Shown: piece by piece, positions 15,490-20,855 of the stretch | How positions within the stretch are numbered: position 1 is the first letter of the stretch | Layout of the letters: every line of letters starts with the position of its first letter | IMG/VR virus record: IMGVR_UViG_3300038954_000171 | Span: 1 to 24,790 of that record | DNA: 24,790 bases | Direction: 5' to 3' (one strand) | Source: a virus | Notes under the pieces: generated by a model | What the model was told of the DNA's origin: nothing | Databases searched by the model: none | What the model saw: only the letters and a program-made list of their open reading frames with translations | Translations under genes and position numbers: made by a program

Positions 15490-16003
15490 TGAGAAGCGCC
15501 TCCATCGGGTCTTGCTTGTCCTCCCCTCCTTTCGATAGGTCGATTCGACTGCGACTGGCAGGCGACAGACCGAACTGCTCGAGGTACGCTTTGAACTGTG
15601 CCCACGCCTGACGCATCGCGGTGAACTCAGGCATCGTCTGCGAGTTCCTCCCGTAGAGGTAGTCGGCGAGGGACTGTTTCTGGATCCGGACAACCTCTCC
15701 AGTCTCGCGATCGATGACCGGCCAGTGCGTGATGCGGTACTCGAGCTCCTTCGCGATGCCGTACTGGATGCAGCACGCCTCGAACGCCAGGAGGTCGAGG
15801 TCCGAGAGCACCCCGTTGTCCACGAGGTACGGGGCGAGCGCCCTCCATGCCTTGCGGGCCCACCGGTTCAGACCGGTCGGCGGCTTCGGTATTTCGGTCA
15901 GCGCCGGCGCCTCTGGCTCGTTTTCCGGCAGCCGGTCCTTTCGAGCGGTGCCCTGGACGATCTTGAGAGCGGTTGGCTTGCGGTTGTGGCCACCCTTCGG
16001 CAC
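15479..16003 (-). CDS. Terminase small subunit, P27 family
   Basis: A 174-residue protein that recognises phage DNA and hands it to the large terminase. The start is GTG 16003, with AAGGGG some 6-8 nt upstream; the N-terminus is PKGGHNRKPTALKIVQGTAR, typical of the P27 family, where this basic N-terminal patch is followed by a Pro-rich loop (PENEPEAPALTEIPKPPTGL). The central helices (ARKAWRALAPYLVDNGVLSD, then LDLLAFEACCIQYGIAKELE) and the C-terminal VEQFG-LSP-like phrase YLEQFGLSPASRSRI are also diagnostic. It sits between the HNH endonuclease and the large subunit and overlaps the latter by 11 nt, so the two are translated together. Confidence 0.94.
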   Translation of the reverse strand: MPKGGHNRKPTALKIVQGTARKDRLPENEPEAPALTEIPKPPTGLNRWARKAWRALAPYLVDNGVLSDLDLLAFEACCIQYGIAKELEYRITHWPVIDRETGEVVRIQKQSLADYLYGRNSQTMPEFTAMRQAWAQFKAYLEQFGLSPASRSRIDLSKGGEDKQDPMEALLNGA

Positions 16004-16006
16004 CGG

Positions 16007-16447
16007 CTACCCCTTATGCCCTTTGCTGACATTGTCAGAAGAAGCCTCCCCGCCGCGGTCTACGCGCGTTCCGGCCAGAGATTTGACCCGCCCCTCCCCC
16101 CGCGGCGGATTGCCGAACCCACCGTTCTCTCGCGCGGTTTTCCGGCTGTGCTCGGCTCTGAGCATCGGGACGAGCTCGTACTTGCTGTGATCAGGCTCGA
16201 GCTCCGGGTCGTATGGAGGTCTGTGGTCTACGTCATACAGCGGCCAGTCTCGTTGCGGGATGCCGGCGGCGGCGAGTACTCGTGCACGGATCCGTTGCCA
16301 GCGACGGTTGTATCCGCGTCGAGCTGCAGACTGTCGTGGGGCAGAAACAGAGACCGGCTCTGCGGGCGCATGACGATCGCAGTAGCCGGTGTAGGAGAGT
16401 TGGGAGCACCCAGGGTGCTTGCACGGTCGCGGTGGTCGCTTCGGCAC
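16007..16447 (-). CDS. HNH endonuclease next to terminase genes
   Basis: A 146-residue protein starting at GTG 16447, 6 nt after AAGGAG. The N-terminus has a zinc-type knuckle (CKHPGCSQLSYTGYCDRH). It is followed by the HNH core: RRGYNRRWQRIRARVLAA (the usual W-ir-RVL helix), YDVDHRPPYD (the histidine pair region around DVDH), LVPMLRAEHSRKTARENGGF (final H of the motif with the SRKTA helix). HNH enzymes coded beside the small terminase are a known feature of HK97-like phages and help terminase cut at cos, which suggests cohesive-end packaging here. The last ~35 residues are Gly/Arg/Ser-rich and probably unstructured. It ends 3 nt before the small terminase start. Confidence 0.93.
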   Translation of the reverse strand: MPKRPPRPCKHPGCSQLSYTGYCDRHAPAEPVSVSAPRQSAARRGYNRRWQRIRARVLAAAGIPQRDWPLYDVDHRPPYDPELEPDHSKYELVPMLRAEHSRKTARENGGFGNPPRGEGRVKSLAGTRVDRGGEASSDNVSKGHKG

Positions 16448-16552
16448 CGACGCTCCTTGAAGGTTGCCCTTCCGGGCGTTCCGCTGTCCACCTCTCGGCG
16501 GAGCACTATGGTTGATGCAAGCGTACGGTGTTCGAGCGGCGAAACAGCGCCG
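16448..16552 (-). promoter_or_regulatory. Gap between regulator and late genes: hairpin and weak promoter-like sequence
   Basis: This 105-nt gap is one of the few sizeable ones in the window. A perfect 7-bp stem with 6-nt loop (AGCGGCG at 16535-16541, CGCCGCT at 16548-16554) overlaps the stop of the Mor-like gene; no U-run follows. Just beyond it, CGAACA (16534-16529) and CATAGT (16510-16505), 18 nt apart, are a weak match to a sigma-70 type promoter (3 and 4 of 6 positions). This would be a sensible place for a late promoter under the control of the adjacent regulator, but the match is poor. Confidence 0.25.
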
Positions 16553-16918
16553 CTATTGGACCTTTTCTCTTCGGGCTATGATCTTCCGGATATGATCGGG
16601 TGTGAGCCGGTACTTGATCGCCAGGGCGTTGTAGACGCCTGTCGTGGTGTCCCTTGCTTTTACGGTCATCAGGAGGTCAAACTCCTGGCGGATCCGCTCA
16701 TTGCGGAGCTCTTTCGGAGGATGGAGAGGGACACTCCACCTAGTGCCTCCCAGCGTCGCGCATATCTCATCGAGCCGTTCGTAGCCGATCAGGTCGCAGA
16801 TGACCTGCGTGATCGTGATGTCCTCTGCCGGATCTGCTCCCACTCCGCTCTCCCAGTTTCGCCGGCACTGCTCAGCGCCCAACGTCAGCGTCAATTCATC
16901 GATATCGATACCCACCAT
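16553..16918 (-). CDS. Mor-like helix-turn-helix transcription regulator
   Basis: A 121-residue protein if started at ATG 16918; a GTG 15 nt upstream is also possible, and the binding site is weak for both, so it may depend on coupling to the 52-codon ORF it overlaps. The second half fits the Mu Mor/C family: a central helix (ITQVICDLIGYERLDEICAT), the LGGTRWSVPLHPPKELRNER stretch (GG-R--VP, then RN--I--EF), and the HTH VYNALAIKYRLTPDHIRKII (LA-KY-L-----R-II). Mor and C activate middle and late promoters in phage Mu. The gene lies directly before the HNH-terminase block, so late-gene activation is a reasonable inference. The N-terminal ~35 residues are not conserved-looking. Less likely alternatives are a replication or terminase accessory HTH protein. 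Confidence 0.6.
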   Translation of the reverse strand: MVGIDIDELTLTLGAEQCRRNWESGVGADPAEDITITQVICDLIGYERLDEICATLGGTRWSVPLHPPKELRNERIRQEFDLLMTVKARDTTTGVYNALAIKYRLTPDHIRKIIARREKVQ

Positions 16919-17049
16919 CGCCGCCGCATCCACACGCGGATCACGAACCGCGCTGCTGCAGGCGACATCACCCCGCTTTTTCGACGCAGACTCTGCGTAT
17001 AGTCGCGCAACCCTCTGGCCAGGTGCCACAGGCTGTACTGCCAGCTCAT
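16891..17049 (-). CDS. 52-residue basic, Trp-rich small protein
   Basis: Starts at ATG 17049, which overlaps the stop of the replication gene (ATGA) and has GGGAGG about 5 nt upstream, one of the better binding sites in the region. It ends at 16891, 27 nt inside the Mor-like gene. The sequence has many Arg and Trp (YSLWHLARGLRDYTQSLRRK, then VWMRRRWWV). It may be a real small protein or mainly a translational bridge that brings ribosomes to the poorly supported start of the Mor-like gene. No family recognised. Confidence 0.5.
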   Translation of the reverse strand: MSWQYSLWHLARGLRDYTQSLRRKSGVMSPAAARFVIRVWMRRRWWVSISMN

Positions 17050-17897
17050 TGCGCCTCCCGTAGCCCGCAATCGTCCTCGAAGTCCTCCACCACATCCGGA
17101 GCCGGCCGCTTCCCGGTCTCCGGATCAGCCACCCACACATCCCCCTCGATCTCGAAGTGCCGCCCGCAATCGCGGCACTCGCAGACTCCGGTCGTCTCGC
17201 GCAGGGTCGTAGAGCCGCACACGTCGCAGCGCTCCGGAGGTGGCGGTTTCGAGGGAGGTGGCGAGGCTCTTGCCGGTTGCTCCTCCTCGAACTGCTCGAG
17301 GAGGTCCGGATACCTTCCGGGCTCCGCAAGCACTTTCCGCACGAACGCGGGGGCGTTGCGGATCCTGGGATTCGTCCGTGCCCACTCCTGAAGCCATGGT
17401 TGAAAACCAGCGCCAGCCGCTGCTTGTTCTGTACTGTGCTGTGCTGTGCTGTGCTGTGTTACCTCGTCACGCGTGACTTCAGTGCTACTCTGCGGTTCTT
17501 CGCCGTTACTCGCGTCCTGTTCGGCGTTACGTAGTCGTTTCTGCCGTTCTCGGCCGGCACGCCGCGTCGCCCGAGCTCGTTCGAGATCATCGTGCGTTCG
17601 ATCTGTCCACAGAATATCCCCATCGTTATGCACAAGGCCGCACTCGTCCGGGTCCGCCAGGAAGGCGAGAAACTCTCGTAACTCGTCCGGCTTCATCCTC
17701 AGTTTGCCCGCGATCTGGTTGAAAAAGACCCTCCGGCGCAGATCCAGGCGACAGCCATCAGCTCGCCCGATCAGCTCGTTTAGGCGCAGGAACCGGCCGT
17801 ATCCCTCGTATCCGTAGGTTGCGATCAGGGCCTCGCACTTCGGGTGCTCGCCCATGTCGGTGTCGTGCGATGTCCACGGTAGGTTGTCCTTCGCCAC
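17046..17897 (-). CDS. Replication-initiator-like protein (DUF4373-type N-terminus, C-terminal zinc ribbon)
   Basis: A 283-residue protein beginning at GTG 17897 behind GGGAGGGAG. The first ~110 residues (FYFS-like WTSHDTDMGEHPKCEALIAT, then YGYEGYGRFLRLNELIG and VFFNQIAGKLRMKPDELREF) match the Lin1244/DUF4373 winged-helix type found at the N-terminus of phage replisome organisers. A charged linker follows (ERARATRRAGRERQKRLRNA), then a run coded by a 5-nt tandem repeat (TQHSTAQHSTEQ). A C-terminal zinc ribbon has CDVC and CECRDC. Such proteins bind origin DNA, often inside their own gene, and load the replicative helicase. No helicase gene is visible in the window. Linker repeat and ribbon are unusual additions. 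Function is inferred from domain style. Confidence 0.7.
   Translation of the reverse strand: MAKDNLPWTSHDTDMGEHPKCEALIATYGYEGYGRFLRLNELIGRADGCRLDLRRRVFFNQIAGKLRMKPDELREFLAFLADPDECGLVHNDGDILWTDRTHDDLERARATRRAGRERQKRLRNAEQDASNGEEPQSSTEVTRDEVTQHSTAQHSTEQAAAGAGFQPWLQEWARTNPRIRNAPAFVRKVLAEPGRYPDLLEQFEEEQPARASPPPSKPPPPERCDVCGSTTLRETTGVCECRDCGRHFEIEGDVWVADPETGKRPAPDVVEDFEDDCGLREAQ
17431..17460. repeat. Pentanucleotide tandem repeat inside the replication gene
   Basis: Six 5-nt units on the plus strand: GTACT, four GTGCT and GTGTT. The four central units are identical. On the coding strand they give the QHSTAQHST segment. As 5 is not a multiple of 3, gain or loss of one unit would shift the reading frame. 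Confidence 0.9.
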
Positions 17898-17917
17898 AGT
17901 GCTGCTCCCTCCCAGTC

Positions 17918-18289
17918 CTATAGTGCCAACTCGAGTTGTCGCTCGGCTCGTTCTAGCTGCACCTCTTCAATCCGTCTCGCCAGCTTCACCCAATCTCGAC
18001 GCTCGCCGGCGGACATGCAGCTGTTCGTGCTCTCTGATCTCTGCAAAGCTTCAGCAAGCACGCGCGCCAGCCCGACATCCACAGCCTGCCCCATCGTTTC
18101 ATACGACCGACCTCCGAGACTCGGGTAGTGACTACCGCCGCAGGTTGGCCCCTGGTAGCACGTCGCAAGCGCCCACGCGCCGTTCGGTCGCTGTGCAACG
18201 AGAACAGAGACGCTGCAGCGGCCAGCCGATATATCAGCCCTCTCTGGATTCGTCGCTACGTTCCACTGGTTCCAACCGTAGTCACGCAC
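17918..18289 (-). CDS. Hypothetical phage protein, 123 residues
   Basis: GTG 18289 is the best start: it overlaps the end of the upstream HTH gene (GTGCGTGA) with GGAGGG 5-7 nt before it, while a longer frame back to 18361 has no binding site. The first part looks like beta strands with Trp and Cys (RDYGWNQWNVATNPERADIS, SVSVLVAQRPNGAWALATC) and a Gly-rich turn (GPTCGGSHYPSLGGRSYET). The second part is helical (AVDVGLARVLAEALQRSE, then VKLARRIEEVQLERAERQLE). No family or active site is recognised. It belongs to the run of overlapping small genes and ends 20 nt before the replication gene. Confidence 0.65.
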   Translation of the reverse strand: MRDYGWNQWNVATNPERADISAGRCSVSVLVAQRPNGAWALATCYQGPTCGGSHYPSLGGRSYETMGQAVDVGLARVLAEALQRSESTNSCMSAGERRDWVKLARRIEEVQLERAERQLELAL

Positions 18290-18491
18290 GAGGACCCTCC
18301 GCGCCCCCGAATACCTCAACCAGCAACCGCTGCGCCCGGTCCCGCGGCGGTGCCACGCCACGAGAGCGCAGCACGTACCACACCCGATACTCGTTGCATC
18401 CGACGCGCTCAGCGATCTGCCGGCACTTCATGCCGCTCGCCCGCAGGGTGACGATCTCATCCGCCTGGCGAGCTCGCTCGTCACCGGTCAT
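18282..18491 (-). CDS. Small helix-turn-helix DNA-binding protein
   Basis: A 69-residue protein starting at ATG 18491, inside the end of the 36-codon membrane peptide gene. Residues about 10-45 (ADEIVTLRASGMKCRQIAER, VGCNEYRVWYVLRSRGV) form a clear helix-turn-helix of resolvase/Hin C-terminal or homeodomain-like type: a first helix, a G-MK-RQIAE second helix and a recognition helix N-YRVWYVL. No other domain is present. It could be a regulator or a replication accessory factor; many phages code such lone HTH proteins among the early genes. The last 20 residues (RAQRLLVEVFGGAEGPRA) appear flexible. Confidence 0.7.
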   Translation of the reverse strand: MTGDERARQADEIVTLRASGMKCRQIAERVGCNEYRVWYVLRSRGVAPPRDRAQRLLVEVFGGAEGPRA

Positions 18492-18591
18492 TCGGTGCCT
18501 CGTCTCCTGGAGCTTTCGGATCCCCGGCTCCTGCAGCGACGAACCCGAGCACCAGCGCTACCCCGATTACCCAACCGATCAACCACACCAT
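18481..18591 (-). CDS. 36-residue single-span membrane peptide
   Basis: ATG 18591 with GGAGGGG about 9 nt upstream begins a short frame: MVWLIGWVIGVALVLGFVAA, one hydrophobic helix, then a charged polar tail (GDPKAPGDEAPNDR). The stop at 18481 overlaps the start of the next gene by 11 nt. The clear transmembrane pattern, binding site and tight fit between neighbours argue that it is translated. Role unknown; such peptides may be small holin-like or regulatory membrane proteins. Confidence 0.6.
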   Translation of the reverse strand: MVWLIGWVIGVALVLGFVAAGAGDPKAPGDEAPNDR

Positions 18592-18592
18592 C

Positions 18593-18877
18593 TCAACTCA
18601 CCCCTCCCACAATGCGGATCGGCTTGGCGCAGTAGGGGCAGTAGGTCCATGCCTGGATCATGTGCACGTACCCGCCGGTCGCTGAACCGGCATGATCGTG
18701 CGGTGTGATTTCAAAACCATCAGCGCTGAGAATCCACTCACAAACCGTCTCGCGACGGTACTCGGCTTGCTGCTCGGTGGCTTCGAGGGCGGTGATGGCG
18801 TCCTCTACAAGCTGATGCGTCTGTAACTCGTCCCCCCACACCTCGTCGAGCCGCTCCCGCAGATCCTTACTGGTCAT
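18593..18877 (-). CDS. Hypothetical protein with a CPYC zinc knuckle
   Basis: A 94-residue protein started at ATG 18877 after GAAGGAGGAG; the longer frame to 19018 would add a shadow of the neighbour gene. The N-terminal half is helical and acidic (KDLRERLDEVWGDELQTHQL, VEDAITALEATEQQAEYRRE). The C-terminal half has VCEW near the start of a strand region, HDHAG, and WTYCPYCAKPIRIV. Cys residues spaced widely with a final CPYC-x-KP are typical of small phage zinc proteins, some of which act in restriction alleviation or as transcription modifiers. No firm family. It overlaps the upstream gene by 11 nt and ends 1 nt before the membrane peptide gene. Confidence 0.7.
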   Translation of the reverse strand: MTSKDLRERLDEVWGDELQTHQLVEDAITALEATEQQAEYRRETVCEWILSADGFEITPHDHAGSATGGYVHMIQAWTYCPYCAKPIRIVGGVS

Positions 18878-19094
18878 GCTCTCCTCCTTCGGTGTACTCG
18901 AATAACTCCAGCGCGTGCTCCGGAGGATATTCCCGCGACCACTCTCCGTCATCCCGAGACGACTTATGGTAACCCTCCACGTTCGACAAAAGCCAACAGA
19001 CCGCAACCACATGGTCACTCGTCACGATCCACGCCGTGCCGTACTCGTCGCGCTCGATGGTCGTGGTGCTACTGAGTCTTGCTGTTTCGGTCAT
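18867..19094 (-). CDS. Hypothetical protein, 75 residues, acidic
   Basis: ATG 19094 overlaps the stop of the upstream gene (ATGA) with GAGGAGG about 5 nt before it. The protein has an N-terminal beta part (TTTIERDEYGTAWIVTSDHV, VAVCWLLSN) and an acidic C-terminal half (SSRDDGEWSREYPPEHALEL). No motif recognised. It belongs to the chain of start/stop-overlapping small genes. Confidence 0.68.
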   Translation of the reverse strand: MTETARLSSTTTIERDEYGTAWIVTSDHVVAVCWLLSNVEGYHKSSRDDGEWSREYPPEHALELFEYTEGGEHDQ

Positions 19095-19282
19095 ACGTCC
19101 TCCTCACTCTGGCGGGCGGATAGCATGGATTCAAGGAGTGAGCCAGCCTTGCGCCACACCTTGTTCGCCTCGTACATTCGCGGCGTACCTGACCATCGCC
19201 GCGAGAGTTCTGCGGCGCGAAACATGATCCCATTCAGCAGTTGCTCCGAATCAACGTCTCGAATATCCACCCGCTCACTCAT
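19091..19282 (-). CDS. Hypothetical protein, 63 residues, helical
   Basis: Starts at ATG 19282 inside the end of the DUF551 gene, with AAGGAGGAGAGG upstream. The sequence is mostly helical (DSEQLLNGIMFRAAELSRRW, then ANKVWRKAGSLLESMLSARQ). It carries no recognised domain. Overlaps at both ends show it belongs to the same translated chain as its neighbours. Confidence 0.65.
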   Translation of the reverse strand: MSERVDIRDVDSEQLLNGIMFRAAELSRRWSGTPRMYEANKVWRKAGSLLESMLSARQSEEDV

Positions 19283-19958
19283 CCTCTCCTCCTTGCTCGT
19301 GGGCTATCTCGATGGGTGGTTTTGGAGCTGGCATCCAATGAGAGGCTCGCCATCCCACCCCCGGTGTGCTGAAGTCCGTTCGCTCTGCGCGTGAGACGAG
19401 CGGCGTGAAGCGGCCACCGAGGATACGTCCGTGGTCTGCTGTATCAGGTTCATCGACCACGAAAATGACTTCCTGTCCCGCGTCTGGTAGACGCTGTTTG
19501 GCATCTATCCATCCGTCGCGGCATGTCTCCCGCTCGCCCTGCTCCGGGGTGTCGGGGTGGAGGGCTCTGTTGATTTCATCACGGGTTGTTGACCCACCCG
19601 TAAAGTGCGTGTCTCTCACGTGTAGCAACGCCGTGCGCAGCCTGTCCCGCTCCTTGCGGAGCTTGTCACAGTCCAGGCACACTTCCTCAGAGCTGGCGAC
19701 ATCTTGTGGTGCGTCTTGCAGGACGGCGAGGTACTCCGAAAGCTCTTCTCTCGCGGTATTGATTTGCTGAAGCCGGTAAAGGTGCGTTGAGCCGTCTGGG
19801 TGGCACACGCGATTGGCGTATTTAACCAGCCCGTCCAGCTCTGCGATGCGTTCTTCGAGGTGTTTGCAGTAGCTCTCCATCTGAGCCATGTACTCTACGG
19901 CGTGAATTGGCCCGGTCCACCGTCCATCGTTCGGGTCCGGCCGCTTCGGTTCACTCAT
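19275..19958 (-). CDS. DUF551-containing phage protein
   Basis: A 227-residue protein from ATG 19958, overlapping the previous gene by 8 nt; the longer frame to 20084 would be a shadow of that neighbour. The N-terminal part (EYMAQMESYCKHLEERIAEL, LVKYANRVCHPDG) is helical and may form a coiled coil with the middle (CLDCDKLRKERDRLRTALLH). The C-terminal ~70 residues match the DUF551 pattern: DGWIDAKQRLPDAGQEVIFV, a Gly-containing strand (HGRILGGRF), then GVGWRASHWMPAPKPP, where W----RLP--G--V and HWMP-P-PP are the hallmarks. DUF551 is common in phages and its biochemical role is unknown. A fusion of a coiled-coil part with DUF551 is also seen in other phages. Confidence 0.8.
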   Translation of the reverse strand: MSEPKRPDPNDGRWTGPIHAVEYMAQMESYCKHLEERIAELDGLVKYANRVCHPDGSTHLYRLQQINTAREELSEYLAVLQDAPQDVASSEEVCLDCDKLRKERDRLRTALLHVRDTHFTGGSTTRDEINRALHPDTPEQGERETCRDGWIDAKQRLPDAGQEVIFVVDEPDTADHGRILGGRFTPLVSRAERTDFSTPGVGWRASHWMPAPKPPIEIAHEQGGEDE

Positions 19959-20208
19959 GATTGGCCTCTTGTCGGGCGAGGAATGCGTTATCCTCGATGA
20001 GCTGGTCGACCATATCCATGCGCTCCAACCCGCTCTCCGGTAGCTCCTGCAACAGGGCTTCAACCATCGCTGCCGTTCTTCCAAGCAACCGCACCGCCTC
20101 GGCGTTCTCGTCGCGGTACTCTCGGGTGAGGGCGAGGAGGTCGTCGGCTTGCTTCACCGATCCAAAGTACCGCTGCTCGATCTCTGCCAGTCGTTCGTCA
20201 AGCGTCAT
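19951..20208 (-). CDS. Hypothetical helical protein, 85 residues
   Basis: ATG 20208 with GAGGAGG about 4 nt upstream. The protein is predicted almost wholly helical with heptad-like spacing (ERLAEIEQRYFGSVKQADDL, LALTREYRDENAEAVRLLGR, then AAMVEALLQELPE), so a coiled coil is likely. Similar short coiled-coil proteins before DUF551 genes are frequent in phages and have no known function. Its end overlaps the DUF551 gene start by 8 nt. Confidence 0.7.
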   Translation of the reverse strand: MTLDERLAEIEQRYFGSVKQADDLLALTREYRDENAEAVRLLGRTAAMVEALLQELPESGLERMDMVDQLIEDNAFLARQEANHE

Positions 20209-20342
20209 ACCGCCTCCTCATCGCATAGCCCCAATGAGCCGTGCGCTTCATGTCGCGTAGGTCCATGCTCTCTCGATCGAATGCGGGGCGCCCCCTGCCT
20301 ACGAGAACGCCCCGCTCGGAGTCAAAGCACTGAGCGATGAAA
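20209..20342 (-). other. 134-nt gap with an inverted repeat and a 22-codon frame
   Basis: The gap holds a perfect 8-bp inverted repeat, GCGGGGCG (20283-20290) and CGCCCCGC (20308-20315), with a 17-nt spacer, about 28 nt after the stop of the membrane protein gene. It may be an mRNA hairpin or a protein-binding site. A 22-codon frame (ATG 20266 to stop 20198) runs into the next gene; its binding site is weak, so I do not call it a gene. No convincing promoter is seen. Confidence 0.4.
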
Positions 20343-20543
20343 CTACCCAGTGCCGCCGGTCATGCTCGACGGCCGGCGTTCCGCGATGGTCGGCCTGACG
20401 AACGTCTGCGACGCCGCCAGGAGAACCCCGATCACTGCGAAGGTGACGAGCGTCTCAGGAACCAACGCCCAGCCGACCCCTGTCAGCCAGGCGATCGTGA
20501 AGACGACCGCCACAATCAGCAGCAGCGCGATCACCGTTCGCAT
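20343..20543 (-). CDS. Small two-helix membrane protein
   Basis: ATG 20543 is preferred over ATG 20549, because AAAGGAGGG is 6-7 nt from the former and would be only 1 nt from the latter. The 66-residue protein has two hydrophobic segments, MRTVIALLLIVAVVFTIAWL and VPETLVTFAVIGVLLAAS, with a short turn between, then a basic tail. This shape fits a small class II holin or another phage membrane protein, but no lysin gene is adjacent. It overlaps the preceding membrane protein gene by 89 nt. Confidence 0.65.
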   Translation of the reverse strand: MRTVIALLLIVAVVFTIAWLTGVGWALVPETLVTFAVIGVLLAASQTFVRPTIAERRPSSMTGGTG

Positions 20544-20676
20544 AAGCATCCCTCCTTTCCGCGTTGGAGCCGCGGCCCTCGGATTGCGGATCCGCAGGCG
20601 GCGGAGGATCGCCGCTCCCGACGCAGTTCACCGCCAGGAGGCCGACCACCAGCGCCACCAGAATCAACCACCACAT
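20455..20676 (-). CDS. Small membrane protein with one N-terminal helix
   Basis: ATG 20676 shares a base with the stop of the upstream 52-codon frame (TGATG) and has GGAGGAGGAG about 8-10 nt upstream. The start MWWLILVALVVGLLAVNCVG is one hydrophobic helix followed by GDPPPPADPQ. A Cys sits near the helix end, but LAVNC is a poor lipobox. The last 30 residues overlap the next gene in another frame and look like a shadow, so the real functional part is the N-terminal ~45 residues. A Pro-rich stretch after the helix recalls outer spanins such as Rz1, yet there is no matching inner spanin, so I leave the function open. Confidence 0.55.
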   Translation of the reverse strand: MWWLILVALVVGLLAVNCVGSGDPPPPADPQSEGRGSNAERRDAYANGDRAAADCGGRLHDRLADRGRLGVGS

Positions 20677-20834
20677 CACGCCGTCTCCTCCTCCGCGAAC
20701 CTTCTTCTCAGTCGATCGAGGAATGTGATGCTGATGTAGGCGAACCACAGCTTCTGATGGATCAGAACCTGCCTACCGTACAGCGTCACCCAACGATACG
20801 CAGTACTGGTGTGCGGCACTCTATTGGTACACAT
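20676..20834 (-). CDS. 52-residue basic small protein
   Basis: A frame from ATG 20834 to a stop at 20676 fills the gap between parB and the membrane protein gene. No clear ribosome binding site precedes it, but its stop is coupled to the next start (TGATG). The sequence (RWVTLYGRQVLIHQKLWFAY, ISITFLDRLRRRF) is aromatic and basic, plausible as a small protein. No family recognised. It fits the tiling of overlapping genes but could be untranslated. Confidence 0.42.
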   Translation of the reverse strand: MCTNRVPHTSTAYRWVTLYGRQVLIHQKLWFAYISITFLDRLRRRFAEEETA

Positions 20835-20855
20835 AGGCTGATCTGGCAATGCTGC

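Noticed and set aside
14020-15492. Long plus-strand ORF of 490 codons
   Set aside because: It is the antisense of the large terminase gene with Walker and nuclease motifs on the minus strand; composition is Arg/Val/Asp-rich as expected of a shadow.
15725-17002. Plus-strand ORF of 425 codons across small terminase, HNH and Mor-like genes
   Set aside because: It covers several clear minus-strand genes and shows no domain of its own.
18593-19018. Longer 141-codon version of the CPYC protein
   Set aside because: The added N-terminus is out-of-frame sequence of the neighbouring gene, while ATG 18877 has a strong GGAGGAG site.
20315-20345. Possible promoter (TTGACT, 17 nt, GTAGGC) after the membrane protein gene, minus strand
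   Set aside because: The -35 is good but the -10 is very poor and the spacer holds the inverted repeat; not enough to call.
20455-20676. Rz1-like outer spanin
   Set aside because: Short, membrane-type start and Pro-rich stretch fit, but the lipobox is poor (LAVNC) and no inner spanin surrounds it.
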